A program made the translations under genes and the position numbers. From NCBI GenBank assembly GCA_019246375.1, contig JAFAQO010000202.1, positions 1 to 15,577 on the forward strand: a stretch of DNA of 15,577 nucleotides. Direction: 5' to 3'. This document shows positions 8,096-14,808 of this stretch, one piece after another. The notes beneath the pieces were generated by a model. That model worked only from the letters and a program-made list of their open reading frames with translations. It made no database searches and was not told where the DNA came from. Source of the stretch: Mycobacterium sp. Lineage in GTDB: Bacteria > Actinomycetota > Actinomycetes > Mycobacteriales > Mycobacteriaceae. Position 1 is the stretch's first letter. Each line of letters opens with the position of its first letter.

Positions 8096-8119
8096 ACTAT
8101 TGTAGTACATAGAAATAGT
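8096..8119. promoter_or_regulatory. Inverted repeat ACTATT-N12-AATAGT
   Basis: Six-base arms around 12 bases that include the nine-base palindrome TGTAGTACA (8101-8109). It overlaps the putative -10 box of the methyltransferase and abuts the stronger palindrome at 8118-8132, so it may be a second regulator site. Evidence is only symmetry and place. Confidence 0.3.
8099..8104 (-). promoter_or_regulatory. Candidate -10 box of methyltransferase promoter (TACAAT)
   Basis: On the minus strand TACAAT is one base from the TATAAT consensus. It would start a message near 8092 with a leader of about 87 nt before the methyltransferase ATG. The palindrome at 8118-8132 lies where its -35 region should be, a good position for repression. 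Confidence 0.45.
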
Positions 8120-8132
8120 TGCTGTTAGCAAC
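8118..8132. promoter_or_regulatory. Likely MarR operator, GTTGCT-GTT-AGCAAC
   Basis: Perfect inverted repeat with six-base arms and a three-base centre, a size and shape usual for MarR-family operators. It lies in the 207-nt gap between the divergent methyltransferase and MarR genes and covers the -35 regions of both candidate promoters (TACAAT on minus, TACGCT at 8147-8152 on plus). A single site could therefore control both directions, with autoregulation. Confidence 0.6.
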
Positions 8133-8146
8133 AGTCCTTCACCTGT

Positions 8147-8152
8147 TACGCT
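8147..8152 (+). promoter_or_regulatory. Candidate -10 box of marR-type gene (TACGCT)
   Basis: TACGCT fits the mycobacterial TANNNT pattern and sits 60 nt before the preferred MarR start, giving a leader of about 54 nt that includes the ribosome site. The -35 region would overlap the operator palindrome. Confidence 0.3.
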
Positions 8153-8212
8153 TCTGGCTACCGCCTGTGTAGTTGGGTCGCAGAAGTCGACCGGCTCGAT
8201 ATGAGGAAACCC

Positions 8213-8695
8213 ATGTTGTCCACGGAAAGCGCGACCGCGAACGACGACTCACTCGATGCGATCACCGATGCCTTGCTGACCGCGTCGCGGCTATTGGTCG
8301 GCATCTCGGCGCACTCGATCGCCCGGGTTGACGAGACGATCACCATCCCGCAGTTTCGGACCCTGGTGATCTTGTCGACCCGCGGCCCGATCAACCTCGC
8401 GACGCTGGCTGGTCTGCTGGACGTGCAACCGTCGGCCGCCGGCCGGATGGTTGATCGACTCGTCAGCGCTGGACTGATCGACCGCCTACCGCACCCGACC
8501 TCGCGTCGCGAATTGCTGGCCGCGCTCACGCAACGGGGGCGAGAGGTCGTCCGGCAGGTCACTGCTCTGCGGCGCGGCGAGATCGCCCGCATCGTGGAAA
8601 ATATGCCGCCGCCAGAACGTCGAGGGCTGGTGCGCGCACTGACGGCATTCACCACCGCCGGAGGCGAGCCCGCATACCTTGACGACGAAGCGTAG
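8213..8695 (+). CDS. MarR-family transcriptional regulator (Rv1404-like)
   Basis: Winged-helix dimeric repressor of 160 residues. The helix-turn-helix lies at about 61-84 (NLATLAGLLDVQPSAAGRMV) and the wing at about 90-105, ending with SRRELLAALTQRG, the usual MarR pattern with basic residues and a strand before the dimer helix. The ATG at 8213 is chosen over the in-frame ATG at 8201 because GAGG lies six bases before it; the earlier ATG has no ribosome site. The length equals the 160 residues I recall for Rv1404, which is reported to control the flanking methyltransferases during acid stress. It is divergent from the methyltransferase and convergent with the PPE gene. The ligand is unknown. 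Confidence 0.92.
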   Translation: MLSTESATANDDSLDAITDALLTASRLLVGISAHSIARVDETITIPQFRTLVILSTRGPINLATLAGLLDVQPSAAGRMVDRLVSAGLIDRLPHPTSRRELLAALTQRGREVVRQVTALRRGEIARIVENMPPPERRGLVRALTAFTTAGGEPAYLDDEA

Positions 8696-8700
8696 GCCCC

Positions 8701-8735
8701 CGGACCGTGGCGATTTCCGCTGCTGAGGCGGTCCG
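8701..8735. terminator. Inverted repeat CGGACCG / CGGTCCG between convergent genes
   Basis: Seven-base perfect arms at 8701-8707 and 8729-8735 with 21 bases between them, starting six bases after the MarR stop and ending ten bases from the PPE stop. Placement suggests a shared two-way terminator, but there is no U-tract and the loop is long. Confidence 0.35.
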
Positions 8736-8744
8736 ACAGCCGGC

Positions 8745-9767
8745 TTAAGCTCTGCGCCAGCCGGCGGGACGGGGATAACGGGGAGGCGGCGCCCATTGCA
8801 CGAGGGCGGCATCGCCGTATCCATCGGTACCCGTCGACAGCGTCTCGTGCTCGTCTACCGAGATTTCCGAAATGAGGCTCCCGCGTTCGCCTCGCCACAT
8901 CGTGGTGACCCGCCCCTTCCTTATGGCCGCCCCGATCCAGCCACTTGGCACCGATAACCGCCCGATGCCGCGGGCTCTGCCGATCACCAGTGAGACCACC
9001 GGCTCTTGCACCGGAGCACTTGGGTCGGTTATGGCCGCCGACCCGGAAGCACCTGATTGACTAACGAATTCGCGCCCACCAGCTGGCAGAGCAGGCAGGA
9101 ATCTCGTGGCCATGCCCAGACCAGCCAGGGTCGACACCGGTGAGTTGGACTGCCAGGGCTGAGCGAGTGCTTTCAGCGCGCGCGGCACCGCTGACGTCAG
9201 CTGCGACAGCTCGATTTGCACGCCTGCGACGGCCGGGGCGGCCGGGGGGCCGCCCCGCGGTGAGGTGAACGACGCCAAAGACGATGCGGCCGCGGATGAG
9301 GCGGCGTAGCGATACATCGTGCTGGCATCCTGTGCCCACATCTTCTCGTAGCACTCCTCGGTAGCCGCGATGGTGTGGGCGTGCTGGCCGAAAAAGCTGC
9401 TCGAGGCCAGCGATGCCAACAGGGCGCGGTTGGCAGTGACCACCGGCGGCGGCACCACCATCGAGAAGGCGGACTCATAGGCGGCCGCTGCCGCCCTGGC
9501 TTGGGCAGCGGCCTGCTCGGCGTGCGCGGCGGTATCGGTCATCCACGCCGCATAGGGGGCGGTGGCGGCCGTCATCGACAGCGAGGACGGCCCCAACCAC
9601 CCTTCGCTGGTCAAACCTGACATCACCCAGTTGAAGTAGGCCGCGCTGGAGTACAAGTCGTCGGCCAACCGGTCCCAAGCCGCCGCGGCACTGTGCATCG
9701 GACCCGATCCGGGACCGGAGTACATCCGACCGGAGTTGATCTCCGGGGGTAATGCTCCGAAGTCCAT
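8745..9767 (-). CDS. PPE-family protein, SVP subgroup
   Basis: Cell-envelope or secreted protein of the mycobacterial PPE family, 340 residues from the ATG at 9767. That start gives the standard [12 protein letters not shown] opening and has GAGGAG eight bases upstream; the in-frame ATG at 9791 lacks one. The PPE domain covers about 1-175, with P7-P8-E9, the EGWLGPSS turn (55-62) that carries the WxG-type motif, and alanine-rich helices. GRLSVPSGW at 269-277 is the GxxSVPxxW mark of the PPE-SVP subgroup. The tail after it (278-340) is charged and contains [15 protein letters not shown], unlike the usual Gly/Pro-rich ending, and the linker before the SVP motif is short. No PE gene or ESX genes are adjacent, so a partner for export must be encoded elsewhere. 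It replaces the Rv1405c-type gene expected here. Confidence 0.93.
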   Translation of the reverse strand: MDFGALPPEINSGRMYSGPGSGPMHSAAAAWDRLADDLYSSAAYFNWVMSGLTSEGWLGPSSLSMTAATAPYAAWMTDTAAHAEQAAAQARAAAAAYESAFSMVVPPPVVTANRALLASLASSSFFGQHAHTIAATEECYEKMWAQDASTMYRYAASSAAASSLASFTSPRGGPPAAPAVAGVQIELSQLTSAVPRALKALAQPWQSNSPVSTLAGLGMATRFLPALPAGGREFVSQSGASGSAAITDPSAPVQEPVVSLVIGRARGIGRLSVPSGWIGAAIRKGRVTTMWRGERGSLISEISVDEHETLSTGTDGYGDAALVQWAPPPRYPRPAGWRRA

Positions 9768-9808
9768 CGAGACACTCCTCTGTTGGGCCATCGCACTTGC
9801 ATTGGCGA

Positions 9809-9824
9809 ACCGGATTTACCGGAT
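9809..9824. repeat. Tandem ACCGGAT repeat, nine-base period
   Basis: ACCGGAT at 9809-9815 and again at 9818-9824, separated by TT, 42 to 57 bases upstream of the PPE start codon. Direct repeats at this distance can be activator sites; there is no further support. Confidence 0.25.
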
Positions 9825-10075
9825 GTCGAAACTCACCTCCACAGCCCACGAAGCCTTCCAAGGTCGACCCAGGTTGCCTGAACTGCGCACAGCGACCACG
9901 GGAGCCGGTGTCAGCGCAATGTCCGCAATCTGTTCTCCAAGTAGCGACTGTATGAACTGTTGGTGAACTAAAACCCCCGGACACGCTGACTAGGTCCTGT
10001 GGGTTTGCTGAAGACAGGCATTGCCGCCGCTATCAGGTGCGTCCGGCTGCTTCTGGTGGGAGGGCTCCCTCTCCC

Positions 10076-10081
10076 TAAACT
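10076..10081 (+). promoter_or_regulatory. Candidate leaderless -10 box of fmt (TAAACT)
   Basis: TAAACT, then GGGCCG, then the GTG start of fmt, so a start point seven bases after the box falls on the start codon. There is no adequately placed Shine-Dalgarno sequence; the nearest purine run (GGGAGGG, 10058-10064) is over 20 bases away. Confidence 0.5.
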
Positions 10082-10087
10082 GGGCCG

Positions 10088-11020
10088 GTGCGTCTCATCT
10101 TTGCCGGCACCCCCGAACCCGCGTTACCCGCGCTGCGTCGGCTCATCGACTCGGCCCGCCACGACGTGATCGCGGTGCTTACCCGTCCTGATGCGGCCTC
10201 CGGGCGGCGTGGCAGGGTACAGCCGTCGCCGGTGGCCCGGCTGGCTCTCGACCGCAGAATTCCGGTGCTGCGGCCGCCGCGGCCCAACGCGCCGGAGTTC
10301 ATCGCCGAACTGTCGGAGCTCGCTCCTGAGTGCTGTGCGGTGGTGGCCTATGGCGCCCTGCTCGGTAATGCGTTATTGGCAGTGCCCAAGCACGGCTGGG
10401 TCAACCTGCACTTCTCGTTACTGCCCGCCTGGCGTGGGGCGGCCCCCGTGCAAGCGGCTATCGCCGCAGGTGACACGGTCACCGGCGCGACGACCTTTCA
10501 TATCGAGCCGAGTCTTGACTCCGGACCGGTTTATGGGGTGCTCACCGAGCAGATCCGGCCGACGGACACGGCGGGGGAGCTGCTCGACCGGCTGGCGGTG
10601 TCGGGCGCGGCGCTGCTTGAGACCACCCTTGACGGCATCGCCGACGGGACGCTCACCCCGGTACCTCAGCCGCTCGACGGCGTCAGCACCGCGCCCAAGA
10701 TCACCGTGGAAGAAGCCCGCGTGCGCTGGGATCTGCCGGCGGTGATCGTCGAGCGGCGTATCCGCGCGGTCACGCCGAACCCCGGCGCCTGGACCATGGT
10801 CGGAGACCTGCGCATCAAAATCGGCCCCGTCGGTCTCGACTCCGGTGCTCCAAACGATTTGGCGGCAGGCGCTTTTCATGTCGATCGCCGCGCCGTGTGG
10901 GTCGGCACTGGCACCGAGCCGGTGCGGCTGGGCCGAATCCAGCCGCCGGGCAGAAACGTGATGAACGCCATCGATTGGGCTCATGGTGCCCGGCTCGACC
11001 GCGCGGCACGGGCGGTATGA
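10088..11020 (+). CDS. fmt: Methionyl-tRNA formyltransferase
   Basis: Transfers a formyl group from 10-formyl-tetrahydrofolate to initiator Met-tRNA. The protein has 310 residues, the family's usual length. The N-terminal Rossmann domain begins [16 protein letters not shown]. The catalytic residues N106, H108 and D144 are present in [19 protein letters not shown] (104-122) and PSLDSGPVY (141-149). A C-terminal OB-fold tRNA-binding domain spans about 205-305. The GTG start gives the expected MRLIFAGTP opening and is preceded by a leaderless-type TAAACT box. The stop overlaps the fmu ATG as ATGA. Confidence 0.97.
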   Translation: MRLIFAGTPEPALPALRRLIDSARHDVIAVLTRPDAASGRRGRVQPSPVARLALDRRIPVLRPPRPNAPEFIAELSELAPECCAVVAYGALLGNALLAVPKHGWVNLHFSLLPAWRGAAPVQAAIAAGDTVTGATTFHIEPSLDSGPVYGVLTEQIRPTDTAGELLDRLAVSGAALLETTLDGIADGTLTPVPQPLDGVSTAPKITVEEARVRWDLPAVIVERRIRAVTPNPGAWTMVGDLRIKIGPVGLDSGAPNDLAAGAFHVDRRAVWVGTGTEPVRLGRIQPPGRNVMNAIDWAHGARLDRAARAV

Positions 11021-12447
11021 CTGCGAACCGCGACCAGCCGCGCCGCAAGCGGCCACCCGGCACTTCGCCACGCAAGCCGGGTAGACCACCGCACCGCAGG
11101 CCGCGCCGTAAGCCGCTGGATCCGGCGCGTCGGGCCGCCTTCGATGTGCTGCGGGCAGTCAGCGAGCGCGACGCCTACGCCAACCTGGCGCTGTCGGCGC
11201 TGCTGCGCGAACGCGGAATCTCCGGGCGGGACGCCGCATTTGCCACCGAACTCACCTACGGCACGTGCCGTACCCGCGGACTGCTCGACGCGGTGATCGG
11301 TGCCGCCGCCGGTCGCTCACCGGATGCCATCAACCCAGTGCTGCTCGATCTGCTCCGGCTCGGCACCTACCAGTTGCTGCGCACCCGGGTCGACGCGCAT
11401 GCGGCGGTGGCCACAACCGTCGACCAGGCCGGAATCGAATTCGATTCGGCCCGAGCAGGTTTCGTCAACGGTGTGCTGCGAACCATCAGCGCGCGCGACG
11501 AGCGGTCCTGGGTCGACGAGTTGGCGCCCGACGCCACGGCTGACCCGGTCGGGCATGCCGCCTTCGTGCATGCCCACCCGCGCTGGATCGCCCAGGCCTT
11601 CGCCGATGCGCTGGGCGCGGCCGCCGGCGAACTCCACGCCCTGCTGGCCAGCGACGACGAGCGTCCGCAAGTGCACTTGGCGGCACGACCGGGCGCGACG
11701 ACCGCCGCCGAGTTGGCCGATGCCGTGCACGGCAGCGTCGGCCGGTATTCGCCATACGCGGTGTACCTGCCGGCCGGCGACCCTGCGGAGCTGGCTGCGG
11801 TGCACGAGGGCCGCGCACTGGTGCAGGACGAGGGCAGCCAGTTGGTGGCCCGCGCGCTGACCCTGGCGCCGATAGCCGGCGACACCGGACGGTGGCTCGA
11901 CTTGTGTGCCGGCCCGGGCGGCAAGACCGCTCTGCTGGCCGCGCTGGGTGCCGACGCCGGGGCCCGGGTCACTGCGGTGGAGCCGTCGCCGCGGCGCGCG
12001 GATCTGGTGGCGCAGAACACCAGCGGGTTGCCGGTTGAGGTGCTTCGGGTCGACGGTCGGCAATCCGGCCTCCAGCCGCGTTTCGATCGGGTGCTGGTCG
12101 ACGTGCCGTGCACTGGTCTGGGTGCGTTGCGCCGCCGGCCCGAGGCTCGTTGGCGGCGTCAGCCCGCCGACTTGCCCGCGCTGACCGCGCTGCAACGCGA
12201 ACTGCTGGGTGCCGCGATCGCGCTGACCCGGCCCGGCGGTGTGGTGCTTTATGCGACCTGCTCGCCGCACCTGGCGGAGACGGTCGGCGTCGTCGCCGAC
12301 GCGTTGCGGCGCCATCCGGTGCGCGCGCTGGACACCCGGCCGTTATTCGAGCCGGTCACAGACTTGGGGGATGGGCCCTCTGTTCAGCTGTGGCCGCACC
12401 GACACGGCACCGACGCCATGTTCGCCGCGGCGCTAACCCGGCTCTAG
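11017..12447 (+). CDS. fmu: 16S rRNA (cytosine-5) methyltransferase, RsmB/Fmu type
   Basis: SAM-dependent RNA m5C methyltransferase of 476 residues, acting on 16S rRNA by homology with RsmB. A basic, arginine- and proline-rich leader (about 1-36) precedes a NusB-like RNA-binding domain (about 37-165), then the catalytic domain. Motif [12 protein letters not shown] is at 295-305, the base-contacting motif [20 protein letters not shown] at 362-381 with C365, and [11 protein letters not shown] at 412-422 with C415. The two cysteines are the catalytic and release residues typical of the family. The frame is open upstream, but the ATG at 11017 is chosen because it overlaps the fmt stop (ATGA) and matches the usual coupling of fmt and fmu. 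Confidence 0.96.
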   Translation: MTANRDQPRRKRPPGTSPRKPGRPPHRRPRRKPLDPARRAAFDVLRAVSERDAYANLALSALLRERGISGRDAAFATELTYGTCRTRGLLDAVIGAAAGRSPDAINPVLLDLLRLGTYQLLRTRVDAHAAVATTVDQAGIEFDSARAGFVNGVLRTISARDERSWVDELAPDATADPVGHAAFVHAHPRWIAQAFADALGAAAGELHALLASDDERPQVHLAARPGATTAAELADAVHGSVGRYSPYAVYLPAGDPAELAAVHEGRALVQDEGSQLVARALTLAPIAGDTGRWLDLCAGPGGKTALLAALGADAGARVTAVEPSPRRADLVAQNTSGLPVEVLRVDGRQSGLQPRFDRVLVDVPCTGLGALRRRPEARWRRQPADLPALTALQRELLGAAIALTRPGGVVLYATCSPHLAETVGVVADALRRHPVRALDTRPLFEPVTDLGDGPSVQLWPHRHGTDAMFAAALTRL

Positions 12448-12478
12448 TGTCCGGCGCCGCCGCTGGCTCCAGGTCCGC

Positions 12479-12504
12479 ACCGGACTAGGGTTTGATTGTC
12501 CGGT
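12479..12504. promoter_or_regulatory. Inverted repeat ACCGGAC-N12-GTCCGGT downstream of fmu
   Basis: Seven-base perfect arms starting 32 nt after the fmu stop. The right arm (12498-12504) can instead pair with the second ACCGGAC at 12535-12541, enclosing the hairpin at 12511-12528. Two exclusive RNA folds are thus possible in any fmu-rpe read-through message. Confidence 0.45.
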
Positions 12505-12510
12505 TCCTCC

Positions 12511-12528
12511 GCGCGCCGTTCGGCGCGC
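12511..12528. terminator. GC-rich palindrome GCGCGCCG-CGGCGCGC around TT
   Basis: Perfect symmetrical 18-base element that can form a seven-base-pair stem with a GTTC loop. It lies between fmu and rpe without a following U-run, so termination would be of the mycobacterial stem-only kind. It could also be a protein site upstream of rpe. Confidence 0.4.
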
Positions 12529-12541
12529 ATCGTCACCGGAC

Positions 12542-12547
12542 TAGGCT
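12542..12547 (+). promoter_or_regulatory. Candidate leaderless -10 box of rpe (TAGGCT)
   Basis: TAGGCT, then GACCGC, then the ATG of rpe at 12554. The six-base gap again places a start point on the start codon, and no Shine-Dalgarno sequence is present. Confidence 0.45.
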
Positions 12548-12553
12548 GACCGC

Positions 12554-13240
12554 ATGCCCAACACCGATCGGCCCTTGATAGCGCCGTCGCTTCTGGCCGC
12601 CGATTTCGCGCGCTTAGCCGACGAGGCTGCGGCCGTGATTGGCGCCGATTGGCTGCACGTCGATGTGATGGACAACCATTTCGTGCCCAACCTGACGATC
12701 GGTCTGCCGGTGGTGGAGAGCCTGCTGGCCACCACGGACATCCCGATGGACTGCCATTTGATGATCGAAGATCCGGACCGTTGGGCACCGCCGTACGCCG
12801 AGGCGGGCGCATATAACGTCACGTTCCACGCCGAGGCCACCGACAACCCGGTCGGGGTGGCCCGCGACATCCGGGCCGCCGGCGCCAAGGCCGGGTTGAG
12901 CGTCAAGCCCGCCACTCCGCTGGAGCCGTACCTGGACATCGTGAAGGACTTCGACACCTTGCTGATCATGTCGGTGGAGCCCGGCTTCGGTGGCCAGGAC
13001 TTCATCCCCGACGTGCTGAGCAAAGTGCGGACACTGCGCAAGATGGTCGATTCGAGCGGGCTCAACATCGTGGTCGAGATCGACGGCGGCATCAACGCCG
13101 ACACCATCGAGCAGGCCGCCGAGGCGGGCGTCGATTGCTTCGTGGCCGGATCGGCCGTCTACAGCGCCGATGATCCGGCCAAGGCGATCGAGGCCTTGCG
13201 GCGACAGGCGGGTGCAGCATCATCGCATCTGCGCCCATGA
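12554..13240 (+). CDS. rpe: Ribulose-phosphate 3-epimerase
   Basis: Interconverts ribulose 5-phosphate and xylulose 5-phosphate in the pentose phosphate pathway. It is a TIM barrel of 228 residues, the normal length. The active site is complete: S12 in APSLLAADF, metal ligands H35 and D37 in [14 protein letters not shown]68 in DCHLMI, and D177 in EIDGGIN; D37 and D177 are the acid/base pair. The phosphate loop SVEPGFGGQ is at 140-148. The product supplies ribulose 5-phosphate, which is also a riboflavin precursor, and the stop overlaps the ribG start (ATGA). No ribosome site precedes the ATG; a leaderless-type box does. Confidence 0.97.
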   Translation: MPNTDRPLIAPSLLAADFARLADEAAAVIGADWLHVDVMDNHFVPNLTIGLPVVESLLATTDIPMDCHLMIEDPDRWAPPYAEAGAYNVTFHAEATDNPVGVARDIRAAGAKAGLSVKPATPLEPYLDIVKDFDTLLIMSVEPGFGGQDFIPDVLSKVRTLRKMVDSSGLNIVVEIDGGINADTIEQAAEAGVDCFVAGSAVYSADDPAKAIEALRRQAGAASSHLRP

Positions 13241-14256
13241 GTGGGCAGGCGGCCATCAGCTACGACGCCGCCATGCAACTCGCTGTCGAGCACGCCGAGG
13301 TGGTCAAGGGCAGCACCTACCCCAACCCGCCGGTCGGTGCAGTGATCCTGGACAGGGACGGCCGGGTCGCCGGCGCCGGTGGCACGGGACCGGCCGGAAG
13401 CGCACATGCCGAGGTGGTAGCACTGCGGCGCGCCGGTGGTCGGGCAGCCGGCGGGACCGCAGTGGTCACCTTGGAACCGTGCAACCACCACGGCAAGACC
13501 CCGCCCTGCGTGGATGCCCTGCTCGACGCCGGTGTCGCGTCAGTGGTGTACGCCGTCGCCGATCCCAACCCCGTCGCGGCCGGCGGCGCGGACCGGCTCG
13601 CCGCCGCGGGTGTGCACGTCGCCACCGGTGTGCAGGCCGAGCTGGTGGTGGGCGGACCGCTGCGCGAGTGGCTGCACAAGCAGCACACCGGGCTGCCGCA
13701 TGTGACGTGGAAGTACGCCACCAGTATCGATGGCCGCAGCGCGGCCGCCGACGGCTCCAGCCAGTGGATCACCAGCGAGGCCGCGCGGGCGGATCTGCAT
13801 CGTCGGCGTGCGGCCGCGGACGCGATCGTCGTCGGCACCGGCACCGTGCTCGCCGACGACCCGGCGCTCACCGCCCGACTGGCCACCGGCGGTTTGGCCG
13901 ATCGGCAACCGTTGCGCGTGGTGGTCGGCAAACGCGACATCCCGCCCGAAGCCCATGTTCTTAACGACGACTCGCGCACCATGGTGATCCGTACGCATGA
14001 TCCGCAGGAAGTGTTGAAAGCGCTGTCGGATCGCACCGATGTGCTGCTCGAGGGCGGCCCCACCCTCGCCGGCGCCTTCCTGCGCGCGGGAGCGATCGAT
14101 CGCATCCTGGCCTACGTGGCGCCGATCCTGCTGGGCGGACCGATCACCGCGGTCGACGACGTCGGCGTGCCCAGCATCGCGCGGGCGCTGCGCTGGCGGT
14201 TCGACGGCGTCGAGCGGGTCGGTCCAGACTTGGTGCTCAGCTTGGTGCCCCGATAG
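13237..14256 (+). CDS. ribG: Bifunctional riboflavin deaminase/reductase RibD (RibG)
   Basis: Carries out the second and third steps of riboflavin synthesis from GTP. The 339-residue protein has an N-terminal cytidine-deaminase-like zinc domain with H57-A-E59 ([11 protein letters not shown]) and the ligands C82 and C91 in [13 protein letters not shown]. The C-terminal NADPH-dependent reductase domain begins at [20 protein letters not shown] (158-177) and includes [21 protein letters not shown] and a late [13 protein letters not shown]. All key residues are present. Translationally coupled to rpe by ATGA. Confidence 0.96.
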   Translation: MSGQAAISYDAAMQLAVEHAEVVKGSTYPNPPVGAVILDRDGRVAGAGGTGPAGSAHAEVVALRRAGGRAAGGTAVVTLEPCNHHGKTPPCVDALLDAGVASVVYAVADPNPVAAGGADRLAAAGVHVATGVQAELVVGGPLREWLHKQHTGLPHVTWKYATSIDGRSAAADGSSQWITSEAARADLHRRRAAADAIVVGTGTVLADDPALTARLATGGLADRQPLRVVVGKRDIPPEAHVLNDDSRTMVIRTHDPQEVLKALSDRTDVLLEGGPTLAGAFLRAGAIDRILAYVAPILLGGPITAVDDVGVPSIARALRWRFDGVERVGPDLVLSLVPR

Positions 14257-14276
14257 TCCGGGCCAATCCCGCCCGT

Positions 14277-14311
14277 CGCTGTTCGGCGAGGGGTTAGGGT
14301 TTCGAACAGCG
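14277..14311. promoter_or_regulatory. Nine-base inverted repeat CGCTGTTCG-N17-CGAACAGCG
   Basis: Perfect arms at 14277-14285 and 14303-14311, in the 82-nt gap between ribG and the stress-protein gene. The spacer carries TAGGGT (14295-14300), a possible -10 box whose start point would fall in the right arm, leaving a leader of about 32 nt with a ribosome site. The repeat could be an operator over that promoter or a ribG terminator stem; no U-run follows. Confidence 0.5.
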
Positions 14312-14338
14312 GCATTGCAGCTAACACCGGGAGGATAT

Positions 14339-14788
14339 GTGAGCGACTACAAGGTTGTGGTCGTCGGAACCGATGGCTCGGATTCGTCGCTGCGTGCAGT
14401 CGATCAAGCCGCAGCGATCGCTGCCAAGTCGAATGCGAAACTCATTGTGGCCACAGCGTATTTACCCGAGCACAAGCATGATTCTGGCGAACCCGACCAG
14501 CCCAAAGGTGACGACTATCAGGTCGAGGGCAACGCGCCGGTGTATGCAATGCTTCGTGAAGCTGCTGATCGGGCGAAGGCCGCCGGCGCCAAGGATGTTG
14601 AGCAGCGCCCGATCGTCGGTGCCGCAGTGGATGCGCTTGTGGAGCTGGTCGACGAAGTCAAGGCCGACCTGTTGGTCGTCGGTAATGTCGGTGTCAACTC
14701 GATCGCCGGGCGCTTGCTTGGATCGGTTCCCCGAGCCGTTCGTCACCGCGCCAACACCGAGGTGCTGGTCGCCGAAACCAAGGATTGA
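14339..14788 (+). CDS. Universal stress protein, Rv1636-like
   Basis: Single-domain UspA fold of 149 residues. It begins with VVVVGTDGSDSSLRAVD (6-22), and the nucleotide-binding signature G-x2-G-x9-G-S is exact (G115, G118, G128, S129) in VVGNVGVNSIAGRLLGS. It closely resembles M. tuberculosis Rv1636 (TB15.3), a cytosolic protein known to bind cAMP, from remembered sequence (shared VVGTDGSDSS, ERPIVGA/EQRPIVGA, KADLLVVGNVG and IAGRLLGSVP blocks). cAMP binding is inferred. The frame is open upstream, but the GTG at 14339 is chosen because it has GGAGGA three bases before it and gives the family start; the overlapping ATG at 14337 is followed at once by TGA. It faces P55 with only 20 bases between stops. 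Confidence 0.94.
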   Translation: MSDYKVVVVGTDGSDSSLRAVDQAAAIAAKSNAKLIVATAYLPEHKHDSGEPDQPKGDDYQVEGNAPVYAMLREAADRAKAAGAKDVEQRPIVGAAVDALVELVDEVKADLLVVGNVGVNSIAGRLLGSVPRAVRHRANTEVLVAETKD

Positions 14789-14808
14789 GGCCTGGTAAAC
14801 GGCGACAC

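Larger units (their letters stand above)
9768..10087. other. Divergent intergenic region between PPE gene and fmt
   Basis: A 320-nt stretch with no credible gene. The open frames running through it are continuations of PPE shadows and have no ribosome sites. It should hold the promoter of the PPE gene (minus) and of fmt (plus). Seen in it are the tandem ACCGGAT pair at 9809-9824, a GGGAG-GG-CTCCC hairpin at 10058-10069 just upstream of the fmt -10 box, and TAAACT at 10076-10081. Confidence 0.6.
12478..12545. repeat. Twelve-base direct repeat CACCGGACTAGG flanking a hairpin
   Basis: Copies at 12478-12489 and 12534-12545 are 56 bases apart in the 106-nt gap between fmu and rpe. Each carries a TANNNT hexamer (TAGGGT at 12486-12491 and TAGGCT at 12542-12547), so the repeat may be a duplicated promoter core. 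Confidence 0.5.

Noticed and set aside
8201..8212. Earlier ATG for the MarR gene
   Set aside because: No ribosome site before it, while the ATG at 8213 has GAGG at good distance.
9768..9791. Earlier ATG for the PPE gene
   Set aside because: The MDFG start at 9767 is the family standard and has GAGGAG upstream.
9736..9966. Small plus-strand frame of 75 codons between PPE and fmt
   Set aside because: It begins inside the PPE coding region, has no ribosome site and no coding character.
10897..11016. Upstream extension of fmu inside fmt
   Set aside because: ATGA overlap at 11017 and the normal protein length favour the shorter form.
14300..14312. Possible SOS box (TCGAAC half site) before the stress-protein gene
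   Set aside because: The partner half GTTCGA is not at the required four-base distance.
14039..14338. Upstream extension of the stress protein inside ribG
   Set aside because: The family starts at the GTG with a ribosome site at 14339; the extension is the out-of-frame reading of ribG.
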